64,000 nt of DNA from Micromonospora musae (lineage in GTDB: Bacteria > Actinomycetota > Actinomycetes > Mycobacteriales > Micromonosporaceae). Within the stretch, counting starts at the first letter, position 1; each line of letters begins with the position of its first letter. The stretch covers positions 1 through 64,000 of the forward strand of contig NZ_RAZT01000018.1 of the NCBI RefSeq assembly GCF_003626635.1. Reading direction: 5' to 3'. Under the pieces are notes generated by a model. That model was not told the origin of the DNA and did no database searches. It saw only the letters and a program-made list of their open reading frames with translations. A program made the translations under genes and the position numbers. Positions 43,399 through 52,263 of this stretch are shown piece after piece.

Positions 43399-43511
43399 CC
43401 GACCGTCGTCGCGGGCGTGCGCCGGCAGGTACGGCACACGCCCGCGACGCCGATGCCACCCGGGTAGTCGCCCGCCCCGTCCCACCTCACGCAAGAAACG
43501 GAAGGTCCCCG

Positions 43512-44429
43512 ATGACAGTCACCGCGCCGTCTCGCCCGCCCAGTGCGGCGATGCGGGGCCCCGCCCGACGCCGTGGCCGTCGAGGTCTGCTCGGCTGGCT
43601 CTACGCGACACCGACAGCGGTCTTCGTCGGGGCTCTCTTCGTCGTGCCGCTGCTGCTGGTCGTCAAGATGTCGCTGTCGAGATGGCCGCTGCTCACCGGC
43701 GACCAGGGGATGAACGCTCCGGACAACTTCACCAAGGCCGTCGACCACCGCTTCTTCACCGACTCGGTGGTGTTCACCGTGAAGTACACGGTGCTCGCCA
43801 CCGTGCTGCTGCTGGCGCTCGGGCTGGGGCTGGCGCTGCTCGTGCAGGAGTCGAGCCGGTGGAACAGCCTGCTCCGCGCGTCCTTCCTGATCCCCAGCGC
43901 GCTCGGCCTGGCGTCCGCGTCGCTGCTGTTCTACGTGCTCTACTCGCCGTACGCGAGCCCGCTGGCACCGGTGATGGAGAGCCTGGGCTTCACCTTCCTC
44001 GGTTCGCCGACCGCGGCGCTGCTCTCCACGACCTTCCTCATCGTGTGGCGCTACGCCGGCTTCTACATGGTGCTCATGCTCGTCGGCCTGCAGGGCATTC
44101 CGGCGGACGTCTACGAGGCCGCCCGCTCGGACGGCGCGAGCCGGTGGCAGACCTTCACGAAGATCACGCTGCCGTTGCTGCGCCCGACGCTGGCGCTGAC
44201 CACCGTGCTCTGCGTGACCGGCTCCCTGCTGGCGTTCGAGCAGTTCTACATCCTCACCAAGGGCGGCCCGGACAACAGCACGATCACCGTCGTGCAGCTC
44301 ATCTACATGGTGGCGTTCCAAGGGCAGAACGATCTCGGGGTGGCGGCGGCGCTCTCGGTGATCGTGCTGCTGGCCCTGATCGTCATGAACGCCCTGCAAC
44401 TGCGCGCGTTCCGGTCCGAGGAGAGGTGA
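43512..44429 (+). CDS. Sugar ABC transporter permease (MalF-type)
   Basis: 305 aa from the ATG at 43512 (GGAAGG upstream). Six membrane helices and the EAA loop (IPADVYEAARSDGASRWQTF, then TKITLPLLRPTLAL). This is the MalF-type partner of the sugar-binding protein. No ATPase gene is present in the locus, as is normal for actinobacterial CUT1 sugar importers that share an MsiK-like ATPase encoded elsewhere. It is followed 5 bp later by the second permease. Confidence 0.92.
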   Translation: MTVTAPSRPPSAAMRGPARRRGRRGLLGWLYATPTAVFVGALFVVPLLLVVKMSLSRWPLLTGDQGMNAPDNFTKAVDHRFFTDSVVFTVKYTVLATVLLLALGLGLALLVQESSRWNSLLRASFLIPSALGLASASLLFYVLYSPYASPLAPVMESLGFTFLGSPTAALLSTTFLIVWRYAGFYMVLMLVGLQGIPADVYEAARSDGASRWQTFTKITLPLLRPTLALTTVLCVTGSLLAFEQFYILTKGGPDNSTITVVQLIYMVAFQGQNDLGVAAALSVIVLLALIVMNALQLRAFRSEER

Positions 44430-44434
44430 CGCGG

Positions 44435-45349
44435 ATGGTCGCCGATTTCCGTTCCCGCCCGACCACCGTCGACGAACCGGCCTCGCCCGGCACACCGCCG
44501 GCTGCTCCGGCCAGGTCGACCGGGGTCACCATCGCCGGGATCGCGCTGCGCACGCCGTACTGGGTGTTCACCGGGGCGGTTGGGCTGATCTTCCTGGCGC
44601 CGCTGGTCTGGACGGCGGTGGCGTCGGTCGCGCCGCAGGCCGGCACGAACCAGGTGGACGGCTGGGGGCTGGGCAACTACGAGACGCTGGCGAACTACCA
44701 GGCCGGCATCTGGCGTTACCTCGCCAACTCGGCGTTCGTCTCCCTGCTGACGGTCGCCCTGACCCTGCTGGTGTCCCTGCTCGGCGGGTACGCGTTCGCC
44801 CGGTTCCGATTCCCCGGCCGGAACATCCTCTTCCTGCTCACGCTCGCCATCCTCATGGTCCCCTACGCGACGCTGCTGATCCCGCTCTACGTCCTGCTCA
44901 ACGAGGTCGGGTTGCAGAACTCGCTCGTCGGCGTGGCCCTCGTGCTCACCATGTTCCAGCTGCCGTTCGCCACCTTCCTGATGCGCATCTCCTTCGAGGC
45001 GGTGCCCCGCGAGCTGGACGAGGCAGCGCTGGTCGACGGCTGCTCGTCCTTCGGCGCGCTCTGGCGGGTGCTGTTGCCCGCCGTGAAGCCGGGCCTGATC
45101 ACCGTGGGGCTCTTCGCGTTCCTCGCCGCGTGGAACGACTTCATGGCGCCGCTGATCCTCATCAACGACTCCGAGCGGATGACCCTTCCGCTCGCGGTCT
45201 CGAACCTGCGCGGTCAGGTCCAGGGTGTCGTCGACTACGGGGCGACCGAAGCGGGCGTGGTCGTCCTCGCCCTCCCGTGCATCGTGCTGTTCCTGCTGCT
45301 CCAACGACACTACGTGCGCGGCTTCATGTCCGGCGCGCTGAAGGGATGA
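44435..45349 (+). CDS. Sugar ABC transporter permease (MalG-type)
   Basis: 304 aa. An N-terminal ~35-residue cytoplasmic extension is followed by six helices; the EAA loop is VPRELDEAALVDGCSSFGAL before WRVLLPAVKPGL. The final residues (QRHYVRGFMSGALKG) are the classic MalG-type C-terminus. Its TGA overlaps the GH127 start (ATGA), so import and hydrolysis are translationally coupled. Confidence 0.93.
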   Translation: MVADFRSRPTTVDEPASPGTPPAAPARSTGVTIAGIALRTPYWVFTGAVGLIFLAPLVWTAVASVAPQAGTNQVDGWGLGNYETLANYQAGIWRYLANSAFVSLLTVALTLLVSLLGGYAFARFRFPGRNILFLLTLAILMVPYATLLIPLYVLLNEVGLQNSLVGVALVLTMFQLPFATFLMRISFEAVPRELDEAALVDGCSSFGALWRVLLPAVKPGLITVGLFAFLAAWNDFMAPLILINDSERMTLPLAVSNLRGQVQGVVDYGATEAGVVVLALPCIVLFLLLQRHYVRGFMSGALKG

Positions 45350-47286
45350 CCATGAGCGGCACCGCACCCACGGCCGCGCCCGTGCTGCCGGTCCGCGGCC
45401 GGCTCCGGCCGCTCGGGCTGGACGCCGTCCGGGTGACCGGTGGCTTCTGGGCCGGGCGTCAGTCGGTCAACGCCACCGCGACCCTCGCGCACATCGAGCA
45501 CTGGCTGGAGCGGGCGGGTTGGCTCCGGAACTTCGACCTCGCCGTGCGGGGTGACCTCGCGGGCGGTCGCCGTGGCCGCGAGTTCGCCGACTCGGAGATC
45601 TACAAGTTCCTCGAGGCGATGGCGTGGGAGATCGGCCGGAGCGCGGACGCCGAACTCGAGGCGAGGTTCCGAGCCGTCGTCCGGCGGGTGGCGGCGGCGC
45701 AGGCGCCCGACGGTTACCTCAACACGAACTTCGGCCGGCCGGGGCAGGCGCCGCGCTGGTCCGACCTCGAATGGGGCCACGAGCTCTACTGCGTCGGTCA
45801 TCTGCTCCAGGCCGCGGTCGCCCGCGCGCGGACGCGTCCCGGCGCGGACGACGGGCTGTTGGAGGTCGCCCGCCGGGCCGCCGACAACGTGTGCGAGACG
45901 TTCGGGCCGGACGGCATCGACGGCGTCTGCGGCCATCCGGTGATCGAGGCGGCGCTGGTGGAGCTCGCCCGGACCACCGGGGAGGACCGCTACCTGGCCC
46001 AGGCCGCGCTCTTCGTCGACAGGCGTGGTCACGGCCGGCTCAGCGACGTGGAGTTCGGTCGGGAGTACTTCCAGGACGAGCTTCCCGTGCGGCAGGCGAC
46101 GGTGCTGCGGGGGCACGCGGTCCGGGCGAACTATCTCGCCGCGGGCGCGGTCGACGTCGCCGTCGAGCTGAAGGACGCCAGCCTGCTGGAGGCCGTGCGG
46201 AACCAGTGGACCAACGCGGTGGCGTGCCGGACGTACGTCACCGGTGGCCAGGGCTCCCGCCACCAGGACGAGGCCTTCGGTGGGGACTGGGTGCTGCCGC
46301 CCGACCGCGCCTACTCGGAGACCTGCGCGGGGGTCGGTTCGGTGATGCTGGCGTGGCGGCTGCTGCTCGCCGACGGCGATCCCCGGTACGCCGACCTCAT
46401 CGAGCGGACGCTGTTCAACGTGGTGTCGACGTCACCGGCGGCGGACGGGCGCAGCTTCTTCTACACCAACACGCTGCACCGTCGCGAGCTCGGTACCCTT
46501 CCCGACCCCGATCGGCCCAGCCTCCGCGCGGCCTCCTCGCTGCGGGCGCCCTGGTTCGAGGTCTCCTGCTGCCCGACCAACGTCGCCCGGACGCTGGCCA
46601 GCCTGTCGGCGTACGTCGCCACCTGCGACGACGAGGGCCTCCAGCTGCACCAGTACCTGCCGGCCACCGTGGCGCACCGGCTCGGCGACGGGCGGGACGT
46701 GAGCGTGAGCATCGCGACCGGTTACCCGTACGACGGGGAGGTCCGGGTGCGGATCGACGGTGACGACGAGCGCCCCTGGTCGCTGGCGTTGCGGGTGCCC
46801 GATTGGGCGGCCCAGGGGGCGACGTTGACCGTCGACGGCGACAGCCGGCCGGTGGGGCCGGGGCTGGTCACCGAGCACCGGCGGTGGCGGCGCGGCGACG
46901 AGGTCGTCCTCTCCCTGCCGGTGGCGCCCCGGTTCACCTACCCCGACGCGCGGATCGACGCGGTCCGCGGCTGTGTCGCGGTGGAGCGGGGGCCGCTGGT
47001 GCTCGCGCTGGAGTCGGTGGACGTACCGGCCGCCGAGAGCGTCGACGAGCTTCGGGTCGACGTCGACCAGCCGCCCCGCCTGGTGGACGGGAGGGTGACG
47101 GTCCGCTGCCGCCGCGTGCACCCGGAGCACCACGAGTGGCCCTACCTCGCCGAGGGCGGCGGGTCGACGCCCGTCGTGGGCGAGGAGTTCGACGGGGTGG
47201 CCCTGGTGGAGTACCACGCGTGGGCGAACCGGGGGCCCTCGACGATGCGCGTCTGGCTCCCCGTCCTCACCGACCAGGCCGGCTGA
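45346..47286 (+). CDS. GH127 beta-L-arabinofuranosidase
   Basis: 646 aa, no signal peptide, hence cytoplasmic. The (alpha/alpha)6 catalytic core shows the zinc-site and nucleophile residues of the HypBA1 family: E325 and C327 (YSETCAGVG), and the Cys pair C408-C409 in FEVSCCPTNVART, where one Cys is the nucleophile and the others bind zinc with the Glu. GH127 cleaves beta-L-arabinofuranosyl linkages such as beta-Ara2. The ATG at 45346 overlaps the permease stop; an ATG at 45352 is an alternative. In this locus it would finish the breakdown of imported arabino-oligosaccharides. Reported GH127 relatives include enzymes of other specificity, so the substrate remains inferred. Confidence 0.92.
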   Translation: MTMSGTAPTAAPVLPVRGRLRPLGLDAVRVTGGFWAGRQSVNATATLAHIEHWLERAGWLRNFDLAVRGDLAGGRRGREFADSEIYKFLEAMAWEIGRSADAELEARFRAVVRRVAAAQAPDGYLNTNFGRPGQAPRWSDLEWGHELYCVGHLLQAAVARARTRPGADDGLLEVARRAADNVCETFGPDGIDGVCGHPVIEAALVELARTTGEDRYLAQAALFVDRRGHGRLSDVEFGREYFQDELPVRQATVLRGHAVRANYLAAGAVDVAVELKDASLLEAVRNQWTNAVACRTYVTGGQGSRHQDEAFGGDWVLPPDRAYSETCAGVGSVMLAWRLLLADGDPRYADLIERTLFNVVSTSPAADGRSFFYTNTLHRRELGTLPDPDRPSLRAASSLRAPWFEVSCCPTNVARTLASLSAYVATCDDEGLQLHQYLPATVAHRLGDGRDVSVSIATGYPYDGEVRVRIDGDDERPWSLALRVPDWAAQGATLTVDGDSRPVGPGLVTEHRRWRRGDEVVLSLPVAPRFTYPDARIDAVRGCVAVERGPLVLALESVDVPAAESVDELRVDVDQPPRLVDGRVTVRCRRVHPEHHEWPYLAEGGGSTPVVGEEFDGVALVEYHAWANRGPSTMRVWLPVLTDQAG

Positions 47287-47334
47287 CCGGCGCGCCTGAC
47301 ACCGACGCCCGACCGGCCCGACCACGCCCGATTT

Positions 47335-47348
47335 TGTTAACGCTAACA
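47335..47348. promoter_or_regulatory. TGTTAACGCTAACA, LacI-type operator
   Basis: Arms TGTTA and TAACA with a central ACGC: the form of LacI-family operators upstream of arabinofuranosidase and xylanolytic genes in Streptomyces-like organisms. It is 114 bp upstream of the GH121-like gene, and is surrounded by an AT-rich TTTTGTTAAC patch that could be a promoter. It indicates a second transcription unit within the locus. Confidence 0.6.
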
Positions 47349-47461
47349 CCAACGTCCACCTCCTCCCGCCACGACAACGCCAGACCGCGCGAGACCGACC
47401 ACCGAGGTGCAGCACGGCCTCACCAGCAGTCCAGCCGCACCGACGACAAGGAGGAAGGAAC

Positions 47462-50400
47462 ATGAGCCGTAGACGCGTGAGGAGGGTGCCCCTCTGGGTC
47501 GCCCTGGCCGCGCTCGTGATGGGAGGAACGGTTGGCGTGGGCTCCCCGGCCCACGCCGACGGCCCGGTCCTACCCGGCAACGAGGGTGACGTCGGGGTCT
47601 ACACCGACGGGCAGAGCCACGTCATGGAGATCGGTGACCCGGTCTACAGCAACGTCGGTGACGTCGCCGAGCAGCTCAAGCCCGGCGTTCCCTTCACCGC
47701 CGGCAACATGCACCAGTCCATCTTCGACAAGGACCTCGCCGCCGGCGGCACCGACTACTACCTCGACCGGGTCCTGGGCGTCCAGGGAACGGTCGGCTCG
47801 GCCGTGCTGATGACCCGGGGCCGCTCGCTGTACATGCGCGGCGCGAGCAACAACAACTTCACCGTCATGGGCTTCGCCGGCAGCGCGTTCGTCGGCGGCC
47901 CCAACAACCTCGGCAACCTCTACACCGTCACGGTGCCGGGTCAGACCGTCACCGAGGTGAACGCGAACCGGTTCAACGCGCCCAGCCACGCGAAGAGCCG
48001 GTACACCGTCGGCACGAGCGGGGTCACCGCCGACCTGACCAAGTTCATCACCTACGACAACGTCGCCGTCACCGCCATCACCTTCAACAACCCCGGCGAA
48101 GGCCCGGCCACGTTCACCGTCCGCGCCGCCTCACCGCTGGCCACCCAGGCGGGTGCCGGCCCGGCCGAGCTGACCGGTACGCGCACCATCACCAGCGGCT
48201 CGAACAACGGCCTCGTCGACACGCCGTGGAACTCGATCAAGGTCGACCTCACCGGCGCCGGCTTCAGCCGGACTGGAACCAACCTCGACCGTGAGATCAC
48301 CGTGCCCGCCGGTGGTTCGGTGGCGCTCTCGGTGGTCGGCGCCGTCTCCTCGGCCACGCTGCCCGCCACCGTCGAGAGCTACCAGGAGTACGCCGGACTG
48401 TCACCGGCCGACGCGGTGCGCACCGGTGTCACCGAGTTCAACCGCCGCTGGGCGCAGGACGTCCCCTACATCGACGTCCCGGATCCCGCCCTGGAGAAGG
48501 CCATCGTCTACCGGTGGTGGGGGGAGCGGTACAACACCCTCGACGCGAACGCCTCCGGTCACGTCTACCAGTACCCCACGACGATCGAGGGGGTGAACCT
48601 CTACCAGAACGCCGTCGCGCTGACCCAGCCGATGCACCTGCAGGACACCAAGTGGCTGCGCACGCCCTACCTGCCGTACGGCCAGGTGCTCAACATCGGC
48701 GAGCTCTCCGGCTCGTCGGCCTTCCTGGACAGCCCGGGGCACACCAGCTGGAACAACCACTACTCGCAGTACCTCGGCACGGCCGGACTCGAGGCGTACA
48801 ACGTGCACGGCGGTGGCAAGGAGATCGCCCGGAAGTTCGCCGGCTACTTCGAGGGCGACGGCGTCGGCCAGCTCGAACACTACGACGGCAACGACGACAA
48901 GCTCATCGCCTACGACACCAACTACATGCCCGGCAACGACGCCGACGCGATCACCTTCGGCTTCCCGAAGGCCAACGCGGGCGCGCCGGGCGCGCGGACC
49001 ATCGAACGCCCCGAGTCGGCGTACGTGTGGGGCGCGTTCGACGCCGCCCGGCAGCTCTACCAGATCGCCGGGGCCGACCAGGCCAAGGTCGACCAGATGG
49101 CGACCGGGGCGAACGAGATCCGCGACGCGATCCTGGACCGGTTGTGGAGCCCGGACATGCGGATGTTCCTCGCCGGCACCTCCCACGGCGCGAGCAGCGC
49201 GGCGAGCGCGAACGGACGGCCGAACCCGCTGCCCGCCTCGGCTCGCGACCTCATCCCGGCTCGGGAGTCGAACCTCTACGACGTCTACGCCGAGAACCTC
49301 ATCCCGTTCGACCAGTGGCAGACCTACGTCGACGGGTTCCGCTTCCTGACCTACGGCGACAACTTCCCGATCTTCCCGTTCTACACCGCCAACCAGTACG
49401 ACCGGACGGCCTACGGGATCGGCGGCTCCAACAACTTCTCCAACATCAACTTCACGGTGCAGTACCGCGGTGTCCGGTCGGCGCTGCGCCACTACGACCC
49501 GGAGCAGAAGTACGTCAACCCCGCCTACGCCAAGCGGCTGCTCGACTGGATGGCGTGGAGCATCTACCCGAACGCGGACCTGCGCGCCCCGAACCAGGCG
49601 GAGTACTACTCCAACTGGAACGCGACCGCGAAGACCTACAACCGCAACAACCCGAACCACGTGATGCTCGGCAACATGAACTACATCTTCGTCGAGGACA
49701 TGGCGGGCATCCAGCCACGCTCCGATGACAAGATCGAACTTTGGCCGATCCAGTTCGGCTACGACCACTTCATGGTCAATAACCTGCGTTACCACGGGCA
49801 GGACGTCACCGTCGTCTGGGACCCCGACGGCAGCGAGTACGGCCTGGGCGCCGGCTACAGCCTCTTCCTGAACGGCGAGAAGAAGGTCAGCACCGACAAG
49901 CTCGGCAAGCTCACCTACGACCCGAACACCAACCAGGTGCAGGCCGAGGAGGGTGTGACCGTCACCTTCACCGCCGACGACGGCACCGAGTTCCCGAGCG
50001 CGGTGAACACGCCGATCTCCGACGACCGGGTCGTCTCGTACCTCAAGACGGCCGGCGTCGACCTCACCGAGGACGCGCCGAACCTGGCGGCGGGCGCCGA
50101 GCTCAGCTCGTCGTACACCCAGCAGGGCGTACGGCCGACGCCGTGGCGGCAGTTCCACACCCCCGGCTGGAGCAGCACCTCGATGAACTACACGCCCGGC
50201 GCGATCAAGGAGACCGAGCGGCCGGTGTCGCTGAACGCGGTCAACGACGGTGTCACCGCCAACGAGCCGTACTGGGGCAACTACGGCACGACGGAACGCA
50301 ACGGCTACGTCGAACTCGACCTGGGCTCGGCGAAGTCCTTCGACAACGTCAAGGTGTACTTCGTCAGCGACCGGCAGGCCGGCGGCTACCGCGAGCCCGC

Positions 50401-52195
50401 GCGCTGGTGGATCCAGGTGCCCGACGGCGACGGCGGCTGGAAGGAGGTGCCGAACCAGTTCAAGAACCCGACGGTTCCCTCGGCGAAGTTCAACGAGGCG
50501 CTCTTCCACAGCGTGACGTCGGACAAGCTGCGCATCGCGTTCACGAACAGCCCCACCCTCTTCACCGCCGTCTCGGAGATCCAGGTCTTCGACTCCGGCC
50601 GCGACGTACCGGACGTCTCCAACCAGGCGCCCGTCGTCACCGCCGCGCGGGACGGCTCGGCGGACGGCAACCTCTCCACCCGGCTGGTCGGTACGGCGAC
50701 CGACGACGGCATCCCCTACGACAGCGAACTCACCTTCGGCTGGGAGACCGTCTCGGCCCCGCAGGGCGCGGGCGTCATCTTCGCCGACGCGAAGGCCCTC
50801 GCCACCCGGGTGACGGGCACCGTACCGGGCGACTACGTGTTCCGGTTCCACGCCAACGACGGTGCGAAGCGGTCGGAGGCGACAGTCGCGGTGACCCTCG
50901 CCGAGCGGGAGGTCGTCGCCGAGTTCGGCCGGTCGGCGACGATCACCACGAGCGGCACCGCGTCGTGGGAGAACCACCAGCGGGTCAACGAGACCAGCAC
51001 CCCGAACAGCTCGAACCCGGGCGCCGGGAACGGCTGGGGTAACTGGGGTCAGCCGCAGAACGGCACCAGCCCCGAGCGGGCGGCGTGGATCCAGTACCGG
51101 TGGGAGGCGCCGGTGCGGCTCTCGTCGACCGACGTCTACTGGTACGACGACAACGGCGGCACCCGCCGGCCCAACGGCACGACGTACGCCGTCGAGAGCT
51201 CCGCGGACGGCACCACCTGGACGCCGGTCACGCTGACCAACGGATCGGCGTACGCCGACGCGCTGGCCACCAACAGGTACAACCGTCTGGAGTTCGAGCC
51301 GATCACCACCAGCTACCTGCGCATCCGCATCTCCGGCGTGATGGGCGAGGGGGCCGGCACGGGCGTGCTGCGCTGGCGCGCCAACGGCGAGACCGTCGAC
51401 TCGGTGCGCTCGCCGGTGCTCATCCGCACCACCGTGGGGCAGGTGCCGACCCTGCCGGCCACGCTCGACGCGGTCTACGCCAGCGGAGCGCGCGGTGACG
51501 TCGCGTTCAACTGGCAGCCGATCACGCCCGAGATGGTCGCGGAGACCAACGTCGAACCGTTCGTGGTGTACGGCACGAACGACGCGTACGGGCTGATCGC
51601 CGAGGCCCGCGTCTACGTGCGGCCGGAGACCGCGCCGCGCGGCATCTCGATCCAGGGGGCCGAGACGTTCGAACAGGCCGTCGAGGTGGGGGAGCTGCCC
51701 TACCTGCCGGACAAGGTGGAGGTCTCCTACAACGACGGATCGCGGGACAACCAGGCCATCGGCGTCGACTGGAACTTCGACGAGAGCATCGTCGACACGC
51801 CCGGTCGCTACACCATCATCGGTGACCTGATCCTGCCCGAGTACGTCAGCGAGGCCGGCACGACCCGCACCACGCTGACCCTCACCGTGGGCGACCCGGC
51901 GCCGGCGTGGGACGTCGAGGTGCAGGCCCGCACCCAGTGCACCGGCGGCAAGGTCTACGTGCTGGTGACCGCGCGCAACGCCGACGACGTGCCGCTCACC
52001 ATCGAGCTGGTGACGCCGTACGGGTCGCGCACGGTCTCCGACGTCGCTCCCGGCAAGTCCGCGTACCAGGCGTTCACCAGCCGGGCCGTGGCGGTGCCGG
52101 CCGGGACCGCGACGGTCAAGGTCACCGGGACCGTCGACGGCGCGCCTGTCACTGAGCAGGTCGAGGCGCCATTCGGCGCGCTCAGCTGCGACTAG
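47462..52195 (+). CDS. Secreted GH121-like glycoside hydrolase, multidomain (beta-L-arabinobiosidase-like)
   Basis: 1577 aa. A signal peptide (LAALVMGGTVGVGSPAHADG) is followed by a large catalytic region (~30-860; YRWWGERYNTLDANASGHVY, PFYTANQYDRTAYGIGGSNN) resembling MGH1/GH121-type (alpha/alpha)6 enzymes. Next are an F5/8-type (discoidin) carbohydrate-binding domain (~890-1040), a beta-sandwich, a second discoidin-like domain (~1155-1300), two bacterial Ig-like (Big_4) domains and a ~95-residue C-terminal Cys-containing domain. Position next to GH127 and GH43 matches B. longum hypBA2 (GH121), which releases beta-L-arabinobiose from extensin-type glycoproteins. The GH121 assignment rests on synteny and layout; catalytic residues were not verified. 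Confidence 0.72.
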   Translation: MSRRRVRRVPLWVALAALVMGGTVGVGSPAHADGPVLPGNEGDVGVYTDGQSHVMEIGDPVYSNVGDVAEQLKPGVPFTAGNMHQSIFDKDLAAGGTDYYLDRVLGVQGTVGSAVLMTRGRSLYMRGASNNNFTVMGFAGSAFVGGPNNLGNLYTVTVPGQTVTEVNANRFNAPSHAKSRYTVGTSGVTADLTKFITYDNVAVTAITFNNPGEGPATFTVRAASPLATQAGAGPAELTGTRTITSGSNNGLVDTPWNSIKVDLTGAGFSRTGTNLDREITVPAGGSVALSVVGAVSSATLPATVESYQEYAGLSPADAVRTGVTEFNRRWAQDVPYIDVPDPALEKAIVYRWWGERYNTLDANASGHVYQYPTTIEGVNLYQNAVALTQPMHLQDTKWLRTPYLPYGQVLNIGELSGSSAFLDSPGHTSWNNHYSQYLGTAGLEAYNVHGGGKEIARKFAGYFEGDGVGQLEHYDGNDDKLIAYDTNYMPGNDADAITFGFPKANAGAPGARTIERPESAYVWGAFDAARQLYQIAGADQAKVDQMATGANEIRDAILDRLWSPDMRMFLAGTSHGASSAASANGRPNPLPASARDLIPARESNLYDVYAENLIPFDQWQTYVDGFRFLTYGDNFPIFPFYTANQYDRTAYGIGGSNNFSNINFTVQYRGVRSALRHYDPEQKYVNPAYAKRLLDWMAWSIYPNADLRAPNQAEYYSNWNATAKTYNRNNPNHVMLGNMNYIFVEDMAGIQPRSDDKIELWPIQFGYDHFMVNNLRYHGQDVTVVWDPDGSEYGLGAGYSLFLNGEKKVSTDKLGKLTYDPNTNQVQAEEGVTVTFTADDGTEFPSAVNTPISDDRVVSYLKTAGVDLTEDAPNLAAGAELSSSYTQQGVRPTPWRQFHTPGWSSTSMNYTPGAIKETERPVSLNAVNDGVTANEPYWGNYGTTERNGYVELDLGSAKSFDNVKVYFVSDRQAGGYREPARWWIQVPDGDGGWKEVPNQFKNPTVPSAKFNEALFHSVTSDKLRIAFTNSPTLFTAVSEIQVFDSGRDVPDVSNQAPVVTAARDGSADGNLSTRLVGTATDDGIPYDSELTFGWETVSAPQGAGVIFADAKALATRVTGTVPGDYVFRFHANDGAKRSEATVAVTLAEREVVAEFGRSATITTSGTASWENHQRVNETSTPNSSNPGAGNGWGNWGQPQNGTSPERAAWIQYRWEAPVRLSSTDVYWYDDNGGTRRPNGTTYAVESSADGTTWTPVTLTNGSAYADALATNRYNRLEFEPITTSYLRIRISGVMGEGAGTGVLRWRANGETVDSVRSPVLIRTTVGQVPTLPATLDAVYASGARGDVAFNWQPITPEMVAETNVEPFVVYGTNDAYGLIAEARVYVRPETAPRGISIQGAETFEQAVEVGELPYLPDKVEVSYNDGSRDNQAIGVDWNFDESIVDTPGRYTIIGDLILPEYVSEAGTTRTTLTLTVGDPAPAWDVEVQARTQCTGGKVYVLVTARNADDVPLTIELVTPYGSRTVSDVAPGKSAYQAFTSRAVAVPAGTATVKVTGTVDGAPVTEQVEAPFGALSCD

Positions 52196-52203
52196 CCCTT
52201 CAC

Positions 52204-52234
52204 GGGTGGCGGCGCCGGGACGGCGCCGCCACCC
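52204..52234 (+). terminator. Terminator or attenuator hairpin between GH121-like and GH43 genes
   Basis: GGGTGGCGGCGCC-GGGAC-GGCGCCGCCACCC is a perfect 13-bp stem with a 5-nt loop, 9 bp after the stop. Since the next gene is only 68 bp away on the same strand, it may reduce, rather than stop, read-through. Confidence 0.6.
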
Positions 52235-52263
52235 TCAGGCTCGACAGTGAGGAGATCGACACC

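Noticed and set aside
41557..43494. 645-aa open frame on the minus strand
   Set aside because: Antisense of the sugar-binding lipoprotein gene, which has a clear signal and family pattern.
48401..50977. 858-aa open frame on the minus strand
   Set aside because: Antisense of the GH121-like gene; valine/arginine-rich and without motifs.
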